Origin: Antedon mediterranea
Lineage: Eukaryota; Echinodermata; Crinoidea; Comatulida; Antedonidae
Length of the DNA: 64,000 nt
Assembly (NCBI RefSeq): GCF_964355755.1
Contig: NC_092678.1
Span: 20,496,922 to 20,560,921 of the forward strand
Direction of reading: 5' to 3'
Both the position numbers and the translations under genes were made by a program. Positions 14,161 to 45,388 of this stretch are shown here, one piece after another; the stretch's first letter is position 1, and each line of letters opens with the position of its first letter. Below the pieces are notes generated by a model, which saw only the letters and a program-made list of their open reading frames with translations, ran no database searches and was not told the DNA's origin.

Positions 14161-15458
14161 TGGTGTTAAGTTATCATTTCTCGTTGGTGGTGAAATCTTA
14201 TTCTTTCAAAGAAAAATTGTCATTACTTTTTGATGTGTCATGCTTTTTATGTAGAAATGCCATTCCTTGATTATAGTAAATTGTCATTTTTACTTGGTGA
14301 TTTGAATTTTGTTGAATTGTCCTAACTGCATGTGGATATAGTGAGTATTCATTTATTCTGCGAGAAATATTTTTTGTAGAATTAGAAGTTCAAGTTTCAG
14401 TGTGCCAGAATTCATTCAAAGTGTGCACAAAGTTCAAAATGTGTCATGTGACAATATTCAAAGGTGGTTTAAGGATGAAGACTTCCAACCAATCCATCCA
14501 TAATTGTATTTTTTGTAACAGTGTCAAATAAGAAATCTTTATTCTCATGTATTTAGTATTTTGAAGATAATCATCAGTTCTCTCCTAAATTGTTACTTTT
14601 ATCATTTTAAGCGGGTAATCAAACGTTGTCCATGTTTTAAACGCTTTTTTGTTTCGAAAAAAATTCACTTTAACAAAGTAATACAGTACACGGTGCTCCA
14701 AGTTCTAATAATTAGATATCACATACATATATTGATAGTTACATTACTAAATAAAGATAAAAATAGAAAGCTCAACTTGTCATGGATTATGATATTTTCC
14801 AGTGCGGATTAATTTCATTTTCACTTCCTTTTCTCATTCTTCTCATGTTACATATATAGGCTTGATTGTGATGTTTCCAATTTCGCTTTCTCCAATGATG
14901 TTCAAACCTATCAATTAAATGTTTCTAATCATGAAGGATAATTGGGAAAAACGCTAATACGATTCTAAGGTCATATTTTTTTACCTTTTATGATCCGCAT
15001 CCAAACCGATATTTGAAAGAAATACATAATTAAATTGACATTCAAATAGTTAGTGATAGCGGGACATGTAATATGGTAAATATAAACAGGCTATTTATTT
15101 TCAAATATATGACTGTGGTATGTTGGCGGCGTGTTCCCATGTGATAACTTAGTTGGAGGATTAGTTCATTATTTTAGAGGGGTAACCAATGTAGGCCTAC
15201 TTTTTGTTTCATGATTCTCCCACGAGGAGCACAGGCATGTTAGTTCATCCAAGTAAGCGGCAAACATTACCAACAACACGGTTGGTTTAGGTAATTTGTT
15301 GTGTTTATTAAACAAAATAAAATAATAAAACTAAGTTACTGAGCATAAAATATCTTTATTAATATTTCACTGGTAAATAGTAACAAAAAATACTTCACAG
15401 CTCCTCTTGTAATTTTACAAATACACAGTCATGGTTGTTTAAATACCCTTTCTATCTA

Positions 15459-15612
15459 AGGCTCTGTGTCTACACTACCAAGCAATTTTGACCAAAAAAA
15501 AGCGTGTCGCGTGCTCTCATACGGTAGTGATATGACGTCATCGTGTCCATATTATGGGCACATCACATTTATTGTCGGTCGCACACAAAGTGTGATAGTG
15601 TAGACAGAGCTT
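15459..15612. mobile_element. CArG-type miniature inverted-repeat element, copy A1
   Basis: The ends match the family consensus AAGCTCTGTCTACACTATCA and its complement (here GGCTCTGTGTCTACACTACC and GTGATAGTGTAGACAGAGCT). The centre has a perfect CRE-type TGACGTCA near 15534 and ATTATGGGCACATCACATTT. TA-rich bases flank both ends. The element is about 150 bp and noncoding. Confidence 0.85.
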
Positions 15613-16156
15613 AATTTTGTTATTTTTAACACAAATAATGTAATAAAGTTTTTAGAAGATACTTGTATTAATAACTTGTATTGTATAAATATATGTATTT
15701 ATTTGAAAAAAAAGAAGAAATATTTATAAATCTCCAGACAATTATTTTTGGCTTTGTTTATAAGAATCAAATAGACATAGTTCGGAATTGCCTCAGTGCT
15801 ATTAAGTCCCTGCTAGCCAGGCACGAATAAAATCCTTATCTCGTTCTGTTCGACTTCCCATTTTAAATTCAGTTAATTATATAAATTATATTAGTTTATA
15901 ATTTAAAATTATTTTTAAAAGAATCGCTTAATAGAGGTTGTATCTATTACAGTAAATCCTTGTAAAAACGGGATCATGCGGCCCTCAACTAGATGTGAAA
16001 TCACGTATACAGGACGCTTGATATCTTTTCGGTACGGTAGGTGAAAACAAAATTCATTATTCATGATTCAAATAATCGCGCAAAAATATATAACGACAAT
16101 TCTGACAATATGAAAGTATCTAAATTTTAATTAAACGCATACACATTTTTTTTTAC

Positions 16157-16479
16157 TTAAAGATGTATGACCTAAATTGTCCCCTGAAAAAAAATCAAAA
16201 TTTGTTGATTCTTAGTGTCACATAATAGTTATTTACTTTTACTAAAAAATGATTTACCTAAAAAACTGTAAATCAAGACAAACAATAGTCAGCTTGACTG
16301 GAAGTCAATGAGCTTTTGATTGAATTTTACCTTTTATTTTGTCTTTTTATAAGTGAAAACATTTTTTTTTTTTCTTTCTACGGAAGTGAGTAACTTGATT
16401 ATAACTGCGAAATGGCCTTTTTCAAAGTGGTTTTTAAACATTCTTTTCATATTTTTTTAGAGACAATACATTTTTTTAA
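16157..16479. mobile_element. nonautonomous inverted-repeat element, family D, copy 2
   Basis: Opens TTAAAGATGTATGACC and closes GAGACAATACATTTTTTTAA, the inverse of the family start TTAAAGATGTATTGTC. The same internal order as copy 1 is visible (AAAACTGTAAATC, TTTTTATAAGTGAAAAC, GGAAGTGAGTAACTTGATTA). Confidence 0.72.
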
Positions 16480-17124
16480 ATGTATTATTACATTTCTATA
16501 AAGGCGTTAGCATAAATCAAACACCAGATTCCAGGTCCGGGAAAATGTTTAACCCTTTTAATTTTGTTCCTTTTTTACACAAATTTTCAACATTACTATT
16601 CGAATATCCGTAATTGCTGTGATTGCGATAATATAGGCCCTAACAGAAAAGAACATCTGTAGACCTAAAAGGAAAAGGGGGGAAATTACAGACCCACTCG
16701 GAGCGTACATGGTGGCCTTGGCAAGCCACTACGTGTTGTAACACATCATAAGCGCTGTTTGGTTTCAGATACATTATGAGATAAACGAAAGGAGGAAAAG
16801 ATACTCTATGTGAGAGTACGAGATAAGAATTCACATCGTACATTTTATTTTTACATTATATACAATCATGGTAATCAGTGTTGTCATAGGGCCTGGAGTT
16901 CTTTCTGTTTTTTTTGTTGGTTATTTTGTTTTCGTTTTTGTTTCGTTTATTTCATTTTTTTTGTCCATCTCAAATTTCTACTTTTTAACTTCATAAAATA
17001 TGTAATATATATTTTATTCATATTATTATAAATGAAAGCAAGTAAATGTGATATTTTTATTAGAGTAGAATTCAAATAATGTTTACCATAGGCCTACTGA
17101 TTGAATGCAAGTTTGTCCGCAAGA

Positions 17125-17270
17125 AACAGTGTAATGCGCAAGAAATACTGCGCATTAAACACACCTAAGCTTGTCTAACGCGCAATAAATACTGCTCATT
17201 ATACACAATTGAGTTTTTTTAATGCACAATAAACACTAAGTCATTACAATACACACTCGTTACGCGTTAT
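17125..17270. repeat. GCGCA hairpin repeats
   Basis: AATGCGCA (17133-17140) and TGCGCATT (17149-17156) form a perfect 8-bp hairpin with an 8-base loop. Two weaker related units follow (AACGCGCAATAAATACTGCT, then AATGCACAATAAACAC), spaced by about 50 bases. Confidence 0.6.
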
Positions 17271-17959
17271 ATACACTAGACCAACTTAAAGAAAAAAAAT
17301 AGTGCAAAGAAATACATTTTTAGGAGTTTATTAATTTATAATTCAAAGTACAATATTTTGATAGCTTGGAATTACGTTTTTTCTCCAATAAACTATCAAA
17401 TTACTATCTCTCGCTAGTTTTGCAAAATTTAAATTTTTTTCCCAGTTATAAATTCTAGAGAAACTTTACTAAAATTACATCAATCTACAGCTATAAATAG
17501 AATCACAATTTGCCCACTATAGAATTATGTAGTTTTATTGATAAAAGAAAATTCATTCAGTTAATTCAAATAACTACTTAATTACTAAGTAATAATGAGA
17601 CCGTCGTTTTAGTGGAATTGACAATGCAATTGTTGACTTTGTTATATTTTGAACGATTGATTTTTGTAGAGAGCATAATGGTAATTTGTTTTTGACCGCA
17701 ATGATTTGAGGGCATAGTATATACTTAAAATTAGGACAAGACAGTTGAGATAACGATCTAGAAGCTACCACTCGTCTTTATTAGCACGAGGGCTGTGTTG
17801 ATTTGTGAGGTATCTAAAAAGAGTAGAGAATTCGATTATCTGTTAATCATTCTGATACCTAGTGCACCTGTAGAGAAATTACCTAACGATTACTAAAAAT
17901 TAACTCTTCATTCGCTGACAGACCATAGCGGCGTGTTGCAATCAGCGCTGATTTAATTA

Positions 17960-18300
17960 TCAGTCGCAAATGACTGCTTGCCTACCTCTAGACTCAGCGT
18001 CCAGCGATGGGAGGGAAGATGCCAACACATATTGTAGATACCAAACTAGGTTAGTGCATGGAGTATACTCCATGGTTAGTGACACTTTGTTAGCAGCGCA
18101 GGCTCACACCTTTCAACGTTTTCGTCACCGCGCCAGGGGTCTCGGTTCAAAAACAGCACAAGGGTACAAATCGCAACTGCAATAACTGTTGGTAATTTAC
18201 AGCAATCAAAATGTAAAAGCAAGCTTACGAAGCGACGCTCGGTACAGCCAGTCCCCGCGCTGCTACGCTGAACCACGGGTCAGAGCGCCCCTGTAAGAAC
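17960..18300. other. relatively GC-rich patch of unknown nature
   Basis: This stretch stands out from the AT-rich surroundings and contains several CpG. Both strands have short open frames: 17970-18185 on plus, and 18076-18276 on minus, which starts on GTG and includes a hydrophobic run. Neither resembles a known product. It could be an old repeat, a promoter-like island or an exon remnant; I cannot choose. Confidence 0.3.
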
Positions 18301-21258
18301 ACGTAAAAGTCAGAAATAAGTTTGACACTGCCTAGCTGAAAAGACCCTAATACAAACATCGGTTTAAGTCAGTGACTTGCATAATGCAAATGAGTACTGC
18401 CACCCCGACATCACCAGCCTTGCACTTTTCAAGCCCCGCACCTGCTTATCTTCTTCCAACATTAAAAATCTCATTTTCTACGGCGAGAAATCAGTGTACC
18501 TTTTGACATAACCCAGTATGCACATACGCTAGTTCAAACGAACAGACAGTAAATTGCAAATTCCTTGAGAACTTTGCCTCTGCTCTATGCCACGTCTGAT
18601 CTGTGGGGGGAAATTACACCTGGTGCGGGCAAACGTGTCCTTTTAAGGGTTGAGGCTCGTTCAACCTTCATGTATGCTTCTGTTAGTAACGAAACTCTTG
18701 TAAATTCGTGGTTTAAGCCTAAATCTGATTGATTAATGATTTCTGATCCATAGAATTGGAGCGGATGCAGTTGTATGTGTCTAGGAAGTTTCGTTCTACT
18801 AATTGTACAGTAGGCCTACTACAGAACTCAGCGTGACAAATTTCACGTGGTATATAATATAGTAAGCCTATAATTTAAATTTAATAAGAATGAACTAATA
18901 CATTATTATAATTTCAACAATAAATGCCTCTATTTATTATCATTTTAATATCTGCTCTAGTGTTTTACCCGGAACAATTTAACATAATAGTTGCATAGTT
19001 TATAACCTTTATTAATGGAGGCAAAGAAAAATAAAAGGAGGAAAGAAACATTATACTGCTAAAAAAAATATAAAGATTCTTTATTTTAGGAATATCTATA
19101 CGTAGACTAATCTTACTCGTTAAAATGTGAGCTTGTATGTAACTTTTTTTTTAACATTTTCTTATCTTTATCTACTTGTTATTAGGCCTATACATACGAC
19201 CTTCATTGTTAATTGTGTCACATTATATGTGACACCATATATACATATGAGTGCCAATTTAGTGAATATTACATTCAAAAAAGTGACAAAATCGAAACAG
19301 TACATGAAATTCGATGTTGACGCAACAATAAAAAATCACTATACAACTTTCACTATTAACAACAATTATACACACGCTTCATACATGCTGTTTTTTTGTC
19401 AGTTCACCAGATGTCCGAACAATCCGGCTGTTGACGGTCATCTGTCCGGCCATGTTAAACGTGTGGTCATCTCCAGATCGTCCCGTTAGTTTCCTACCGA
19501 GAGACAACCGATTATTTATAATCTTTCTACTGACTACTTTGTCAAAATATAATTTAAATAACGCTATCTGATAAAGGTGCTTTGTAAATTAATAAGACGT
19601 GCATATTTGCACACGTATCATAACCAACCACCCACCCATACTTTATACTGTTAATCACAATATAATTACTCTATCATTACCGCCATCAAAGCAGATATTA
19701 TGTTTCATCACCGTTTGTTTTTTGTGTACAAGATTGATCCGATCGTTTTTACCTATGATAATTGACAAAAACTCTAAAGAGGGCGCTTCTCAATACAAAA
19801 ATCTATAGCTTATTCTATTTCTTAATATTCCGCTCGATTTAAGTTTGAATAGAGTTGAGTGAAGGTATGCTATCCCAACAAAGAACAATCAAAGAGGATG
19901 CGTCTCATACTAAAATGTATAGGTTGTTATTCTGTGTGTAAATATTCCGCTCGAGTTAAGTGTTACTATCTAAATGTTAGTACCGTTAAAATAGTTTCTA
20001 TTTGCGCATGTCTCCTGGTCATTTAATGTTATTGTGTTCAGTTGAACTATTTATTGCCAATTTTGCATTGAAGCAATAATCGTAAGAATCATTTATTTAA
20101 AGTGAATTTTACTTAAAAACGTTGTTATGGGAAAGTAAAAGTTTGTATCATTAATTTCCGACAACGTTGGTCAGTTTCAATACTAATTTTGCCTCGGTAT
20201 ATTTGAAATAAACAAACTTTATTGGGCAATTATAATAATTTAGAAATAATTATATCCTAAGTGACCTTTGACATCCCAGGGGAGGTAAAATGATGGTGAC
20301 AGTATTGGACGGCAATATCCTCATTTTACACATATGCATCCTTTATTCATTACTAATATTGTTGACGATGCTTTTTATTAAATTTATTATCAATTATTTG
20401 TAACAATAACATTTTGTATTGCCCATGATTCATCAACATTAATGTATAGTGCCGCATTTTATTGAAAAGTGTTGTTGTATTCTAGGCAATTCTAGTATTC
20501 CTTATTAGAAAACTAGTTTGTTCTGGACATGCTTGGTCAACACAACGATTTTGGATTAAATTATGCTTATATATTCATGTTTATGTAAGATCGTACCCTT
20601 TTTAACAATTTAGAAAGTTATGCAAATTACCATGGTTATACAGTACCAGTTAGGCATCATACAGTACCTCATAGGTTATACTTTTTATAACAGGACACAG
20701 AAACATTAGCTTCCGATATTTAATGAAATGTTAAAACGGTTGGCCTAAATTCTGGGCTTGGATCATCATCTGACGCACCAAATTCTAAAAAGCTCTGCAA
20801 AGTTAGACTAATTTTAGTTGAATGTGGAAGACATTGTTGTAGTGATCACCATGTCCAACAAAGAGGTTTAACTATACTGATTAGTAAAAATGTAGGCTTA
20901 AACATTATTGCAATCTTTCCCCTGTGATGTGTGCATAGAAACCGTTATATCCGCTTCTGCCCTCCACTTCATTCCGTTTTAAATATTAACAAGGGCTAAA
21001 CAATTAGTTTTGTGTAGCCAACACTACCCCAGGTGGATAAGATCCGGTAATTCAGGAGGAGCACCAAGGCCACGAGGCCTGGACACTAGCTCCGGCCATG
21101 GTGGACATTTTAATAACATCCTGTATTATACTAATCAAATAAAATAACTTTTGTTAAATTAAACCGCGCTTTGAACAACCTTGGTACTTTCAACTCTGTT
21201 CATTTTTATGTCAATATCTTTTGAAAAAATTACGTTTTTTGTTCGACTGTATATTATT
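18301..21258. other. intergenic, nothing recognised
   Basis: AT-rich sequence. The 120-residue frame at 19127-19489 is the longest here, but it has no recognisable domain and is flanked by AT-rich low complexity. Confidence 0.5.
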
Positions 21259-21512
21259 TAAAGCCTAAAAATATTGCATATTATTATAACTATGGCATTT
21301 TATGTGTGTGTAGGCACTCGAGTTTAAGTTAGCTTGGTTAGATCTCATAAAAACTACAAATTATAATGGTAATTTTTCTAAAACCTAATAAATATTGCAT
21401 ATTCTATAACTATATGCAATTTTTAGTGTGTAGGCACTCGAGTTTAAGTTTAGCCTGGTTCTAGATCATTCTCATAAAATCTACAAACGTCTAATGCTGC
21501 TTTTTCTAAATG
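21259..21512. repeat. tandem duplication of a 120-130 bp unit
   Basis: Both copies (21259-21379 and 21380-21512) contain AATATTGCATATT, GTGTAGGCACTCGAGTTTAA, GATC and TTTTTCTAAA in the same order. Confidence 0.88.
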
Positions 21513-24500
21513 AGCGAACATTAGATATGTTTGAACAACAATTGTGGAACAACTACTGGATGCTAGACTGTGTAAAAATAATAATGTTAACAAATAACTC
21601 TAGCGATGGGGTTGTAATCCCGACTAAAAAAAGAAAAAACAAAGAGAAGGTAGGCTAAAAATTTAAATTAACAGGTTCACTTTTGTGGGGCAACGAAGAA
21701 TATTGCCTAACACTTTTGGTTTGAACGGTTTTCCTAATTACTTTTCTCGGAATAATTAAACAATAATTGAATTGTTGTATGAAATCCAAAGACTTCTGAC
21801 ATGGTTATTCCTCTAGTAATTTGTTAAATTCAATGTTTTATATCCTTATTTTATCAAAGCATTACACCAATAACTTCCGGACAACTCCGGAAAATCAGTC
21901 CAGAATTTTGTCTATAATCGGAAAGACATATGGGAAGTCGTCCAACCCTAGGTGTGGAATGACCCATTATTAACTGAAAGGTTGTTCACACAAAATGTAG
22001 GAGTGCTTATGAAACATTTGGTTCCTCTCATGACTTCAGTTATTCGAAGAAGGCGCTTACAGTTAACCAATATATCTTTTAGATTTTGTAATGAATTATA
22101 TATAGAGATATTCAAATTATCCTTTACGAAGGAAAAGGTTTTTCTGAAAACTCACATTCTGGCTGTTTCCAGTGTATCTTCGTTGATATTCAGTAGGCCT
22201 ACCTTCAGTATTGAAATTTCCCTACGATTTATATAGAAATATTATTGTTACAGACTACAATCTAGGATAAGTGTTAAGTACAGTATATTAATCAAAATAA
22301 ACTCGTCAATCTAATCTCTAACAATACCCTTCCTTCTCAACTGTTGATAGTAAGAAGCGGATCTTGTTTGAGCATATAATCTGCATTATGGCATATCCAC
22401 GACCAATCCATTCCTTGTTGAAAATATAGAAACGACCAATTGAATATTCGTTGGAGAGCAAAGAATTTTACCGAAAATACGGAATACTATTAATTCAATC
22501 TCTGAGAAAAATATGGAAACGAATCAATCTTTGTTGATGAATAGAGTGAACCAATTCACTCTTCCCTGAACAATAAAGAAGACCAAATCAATCTTGTTGA
22601 ACGACAAATTCAATCGAAAAAATTCAATCGAAAATTTACTTTTTAGAAAAACAAAACAACAAATTCATCACATAATCATTAAACACATTTTAAATTTTCA
22701 TTTTGTAATAACTTTATTTTTACAGCATCGTAAGTACACCAACCAAAATCCTAATGAAATTTAAATGTACACACAGATTTGGAAATAATGACTTATAGGC
22801 TAATAATAAGTCGTTTTCTGGTACCCGTATTGTACCGAAGCGATTTAAAATTCTAGTATAACTTGAACTGGTAACAGTCAAGTTATTTAAAACATTATTT
22901 TCAAGTTTGAAACTGCTATTTTCTCACACGTTAACAGCTGTTTGCCAGTTTAAATTTTAAGAATGTTGACAGCATCTTAATTGCAGGTAAAAAAGATTAA
23001 GGTAATCTTTACTTTCTTGTGTAAACGGAATATATTTTAATCAATGTTTCTTAAGTTTTGTTTGTAAAGAGAAAATATAATAATAATTGGAACATAATAA
23101 GATTATGATGGTACCAGTAAGAAACAAAATATTTGTATCCGGGCAAAATTATCTCTGAAATAACGCTGATCCTAAACACTTCAGTGACGAAGTTAAATTA
23201 TGTATTTTAATACGGCAAACCTCTTTTTGGAAAATCTATTCAGAGAACACTTTCTCCCGAAATAGAAGTAATGTTTTAACACCTATCCAGGGGACACTTG
23301 TTTGGGTCCCGAAGGTGTTCCCTTAATAGAAATTGTAATTTCCAGGCAAAAATGAACAATAAAGGTTAAATGGACAACATTGTTTGTCTCACACCGTGTA
23401 TTAATGTGTATTTACTAAGTTTTGTTGAACACGACAATTTCATTCATCAATATAATTCACAAAGTAAACACAAGTTATTTTAAAGGGATACACACGCACA
23501 ATTTCCACTTTTAACATTACTAGTGTAATTTAGCATTTAGGCATAGAAAAAGAATACGACATTTTTCAAGATTATAAGGTTATAACGGACGAATAATAGG
23601 ATGCATTTCATTGGATAATACTCTTATAATAGGCCTATGTCTTGTTGATAGAATAACTACAGCAGTGTGTTTGCTAACTTTAAATAAGAAAGAAACATTT
23701 ATTCTGGTAATTGTAACAATGTAAAGGTGATGGCAAAGTAAAAATTAGGGACGCAAGAAAATTTTTTTAATTAATTTCAAATTTTGCAAACTGGATTTTT
23801 CTTTTTATAATTGTGGAACAAATTAGATTGATTCTAGAGGATTCATTAGGGAAGATTTCGCGGATTGTTCAGAAATAATTATGTCAAGTTCATTCAAACT
23901 GTTTGATAATTTTTTTTTTATCAACTTGAACACAAATATTGCACCAATTTTGTGACTCTTATTCCAACCAACACCTATTGTTAAAAATGTACAAACCGTA
24001 GCCTAAAAATTATCCAGAAAGTTATTGTCCATATAAGTATAACACTTATACTTTTTTTTTAAAGTCCAGCTTTTTAATACTTTCTTGTAAACCAATTATA
24101 GGTATACTTGCTAGGAAACTTTAATCCACGAATTTCAATTAATTCAATATTTTGATAAGTTTCCCATTCTGTCCGTCAATGCGGACAGCGTAAATACAAA
24201 GTTGGTCAAGCATGCTCACTACGCGCGCGTGCATTAGAAAATAAGGTTAAAGTTCAATTTCAATTCGTGGATCAAAGAGTCCTTGTTAATTATCTTTAAA
24301 CCTTTTTACGGTTACAGAACATAAATATTTAAATTTACAACATTGATGGAAGCTATGATTCACATCATTCCGAAACATTCCGAAACTTTCCGAAGCATTC
24401 CTCCGGTCAACTGGCAGGTAAAAATATTAATATAAAATGTCAACTAGCCTTAATTACTTAAACTAATTTCTTGCTCATACAAAACATACAAATTAATTTT

Positions 24501-24639
24501 CTTCCTGAAAGCAAACTGCTCCGAATATTTAAACTATGTACATACACTTTAAGGTTATTTTTTGTTCAATATTGTATACTGTAAGCTATAAAGTAGTCGG
24601 CTCTGAAGAATGCTGAAAAGCATTGTTTTGTGGAGTCCA
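21513..24639. other. intergenic 3' flank of the GATA gene
   Basis: AT-rich, with no coding support. The segment 22371-22640 has a degenerate repetition of GACCAAT, TTGTTGA and AATTCAATC-type words every 50-60 bases, perhaps an old minisatellite. Confidence 0.45.
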
Positions 24640-24850
24640 TTTATTTTCATTTATTCGCTCAATTTCAATTCTTCATTAACGGAAATGTCAAAAGGTCATC
24701 TCATAATGATTTCAATTTTCCCGTGACGTCTTAGCACCGTAAATGTTACTGTTTTAAAATATCACACGTTTTAGCTTTACTGTACTGTCAAGCGTTTGAC
24801 GCTCTTTCTACCGTACCGCATGTAAGCCTATAACTTCTAGGCCCTGCAAG
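24640..24850 (-). other. candidate 3' UTR and poly(A) signals of the GATA gene
   Basis: On the minus strand two AATAAA hexamers occur at 24655-24650 and 24645-24640, about 200 bases after the stop codon, the first downstream of it. They are plausible cleavage signals for a short 3' UTR. In DNA this AT-rich AATAAA also occurs by chance, and further copies exist downstream, so a longer UTR is possible. Confidence 0.35.
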
Positions 24851-43208
<18,358 letters not shown>

Positions 43209-43392
43209 AGTTATCGGCAACCGAGTCACCTTCGCCTGACAGAGGCGTGCTTTCGTGTTCTCTCTTACCGCGTCAGGTGAATACACGTTCGTCCACGTGT
43301 GTCGGGTGCATACGCGTATAGTTACTTAATTTCAAGTACAAACTAATTCTACCAATCACAGTCCAGTATCGTCAAGTACAAACAAAGTGTAA

Positions 43393-45127
43393 CTGAAAAA
43401 AAAAAATTAGACAAATAACTATTAAGGATATATTTTTTTTAATCTAATATTGACTATTTATATTCACTTCCTATCATTTCAATAATTACAAATTGCTAAA
43501 CTAATTCAGGAAAAGTATGGATTGCTTATCGGCTAAGTGAATTAGGCTGGTTTAAGTACCCCTTACCAAATCCAGGGATATTAAAATCCATGTGTGTCGT
43601 AAAAGGTCAATTATCGTTGACGTAACAGCATTGTTACATAAAATACACACAAATACAAACATCTAAGGAATCAAACACGTTAATACTATCATTTTGAAGT
43701 TTGGTTTATGTTCCGAAAAAAATGAAACACAGCCTGTTACAGACCACCTTGGAAATTACCAGGACGAAACCGCAGTGTGTACAAGAGTGACCAAAATACG
43801 ATGCTAACAATCATAAAAATATGCCTAACAATTATTTAATAAATAAATGATCAATAAACACAAATTTTTAGTACAGTAGCAGGTTTTTAAAATTCAGTTC
43901 GTCCCAGGTTGATGAAAATGCTCAACAATAAGAATAAAAAAATAACATTTATAATAAAAAATATCTTATTAATCTTTTTATGATCTGCTCGATGAATTAA
44001 AATGCACTATTTTGGGGACTTATTCCGTGAACAAGGTTTTATTTAATTGTTATCTTGCACGAAACAATTTTTAAATTACCGTAATTTATTCCTTTCTCGT
44101 TAAATAATTGTTATGCACTTTTAATGTTGGGAACGTAACTGTAATATTCTGGTATCTTGCACGACATATGGCGTGTCACCGTTCAGAACAGTTTTTTCAG
44201 ACTTTTTACATAATTTTATAAATACTGTAGTTTCGATAAATGTTTTATATTAGCTCGTACGAATACGTTATAAAATGTTATACATGTTGTAGAAAATAAT
44301 GATTTAATAACACATGTGATTCGTTTGTCCTTGAAGTAGTTTCAACTAGATTGTTGTTGTCGTTGATAAAGTGTTAGAAACTTCAACTAAATTGAAAATA
44401 AACTAAATTTGAACACATCAAGTAGCTAATTAAGACGCGAAGAAACTTATAACAAGATAGTTTCATTTTCATTATTGAACTTTTTTTTATCAATTTCATC
44501 GAAATTTGCTGTGATATTCGATAGGAAACAAACATGTTGATTAATCGTGTCATAGTTACATAGTATTACAACTAAAATAGATAATTATTTAAAGATTACA
44601 GAAATTTAACATTTCATCTGTCAGTTATATTCAAAATAAACAGCGACAGATACACAATTATTAATTCACAGTTGACAACGACTTTGATTGCAACTTCAAG
44701 TTTCGTTATTTATAATGATTTTAAAAACGCCTGTTTAAATATGTAAAAAAAATGAACGAATGTCATGAACAAAAACTTTCTAATCAGAAAGTAAAAACAG
44801 TTTAAAATGTCCTCTAGAGAAGAACATCGTATTTAAGTCCACAATTCTATGCAGATTATAAGCTTGTTTTTTTCGGGCCAAGATAATTCGTTCTCGCGAA
44901 TAGAAAGCGTTAGCTAACGCGCATGCGTTTATCATGTTTCTATAACATTTTTGTGACGCGAAAAAAAAAACACGCAACCAATCAAAGTTCTTAAATGATC
45001 GACTTGCACAAATATATCTTGCTGGTGGAAACAATGGCATCCATTTAAACATTTAGGCCTACATGATTTTATTTCAGATCATAATTATTTGACTACACAT
45101 AGCGTTCGTAATTTACTGTGTATTTAT
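43393..45127. other. 5' flank or first intron of the GATA gene
   Basis: It begins with the acceptor of the start-codon exon (T-rich tract and CAG at 43405-43393 on minus), so this stretch is probably intronic. I cannot identify the noncoding first exon or the promoter. No coding signal is present. Confidence 0.6.
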
Positions 45128-45253
45128 TGACCAATCACAAGCGATGTCTTATTCGCTTGTGATTGGTAACTGTCTATAACTTCGCTTGTCATTGGTTAAA
45201 ACGCTTGCGTTGCGTTTACGTCCTTGCGTTACGTTCTAGTGGGAACCAAGCTT
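45128..45253. mobile_element. GCGTTGCG/CCAAT element, copy B2
   Basis: Begins with a perfect 15-bp inverted repeat (ACCAATCACAAGCGA at 45130-45144, its complement at 45153-45167). It continues with ACGCTTGCGTTGCG, TTTACGTCCTTGCGTTACG and GGGAACCAAGCTT. Its right end abuts copy B3 in opposite orientation. Confidence 0.78.
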
Positions 45254-45388
45254 AAGCTTGGTTCCTACTTCTTGGACGCGACGCAATGACAACATAGGCG
45301 CAACGCAAGTGAGTTGACCAACCAAGCGATAGTTCATATGGTCCATCACGTCGCCATTGGTCAATGGAAGTTAGTGGAAATCAAGCTT
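45254..45388. mobile_element. GCGTTGCG/CCAAT element, copy B3 (inverted against B2)
   Basis: Opens AAGCTTGGTTCCTACTTC, then GGACGCGACGCAATGACAAC and GGCGCAACGCAAGTGAGTTG, and closes GTGGAAATCAAGCTT. The junction with B2 is a perfect 24-bp palindrome at 45242-45265, centred between 45253 and 45254. Confidence 0.8.

Noticed and set aside
18076-18276. Minus-strand frame with a hydrophobic run (LPTVIAVAICTLVLFLN) that could be a membrane segment
   Set aside because: The frame starts on GTG, has no ATG, and an in-frame stop follows the nearest upstream acceptor-like site. No family is recognisable.
19127-19489. 120-residue frame
   Set aside because: No domain or codon signature; low-complexity hydrophobic start in AT-rich DNA.
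21085-21110. Minus-strand ATG in an ideal Kozak context (CCACCATGGCCG)
   Set aside because: The frame stops after about 15 codons and no splice donor or homology supports it.
43209-43286. 26-residue N-terminal extension of the GATA protein
   Set aside because: It would start on GTG. The ATG at 43208 is the first in frame after a stop and matches the family N-terminus.
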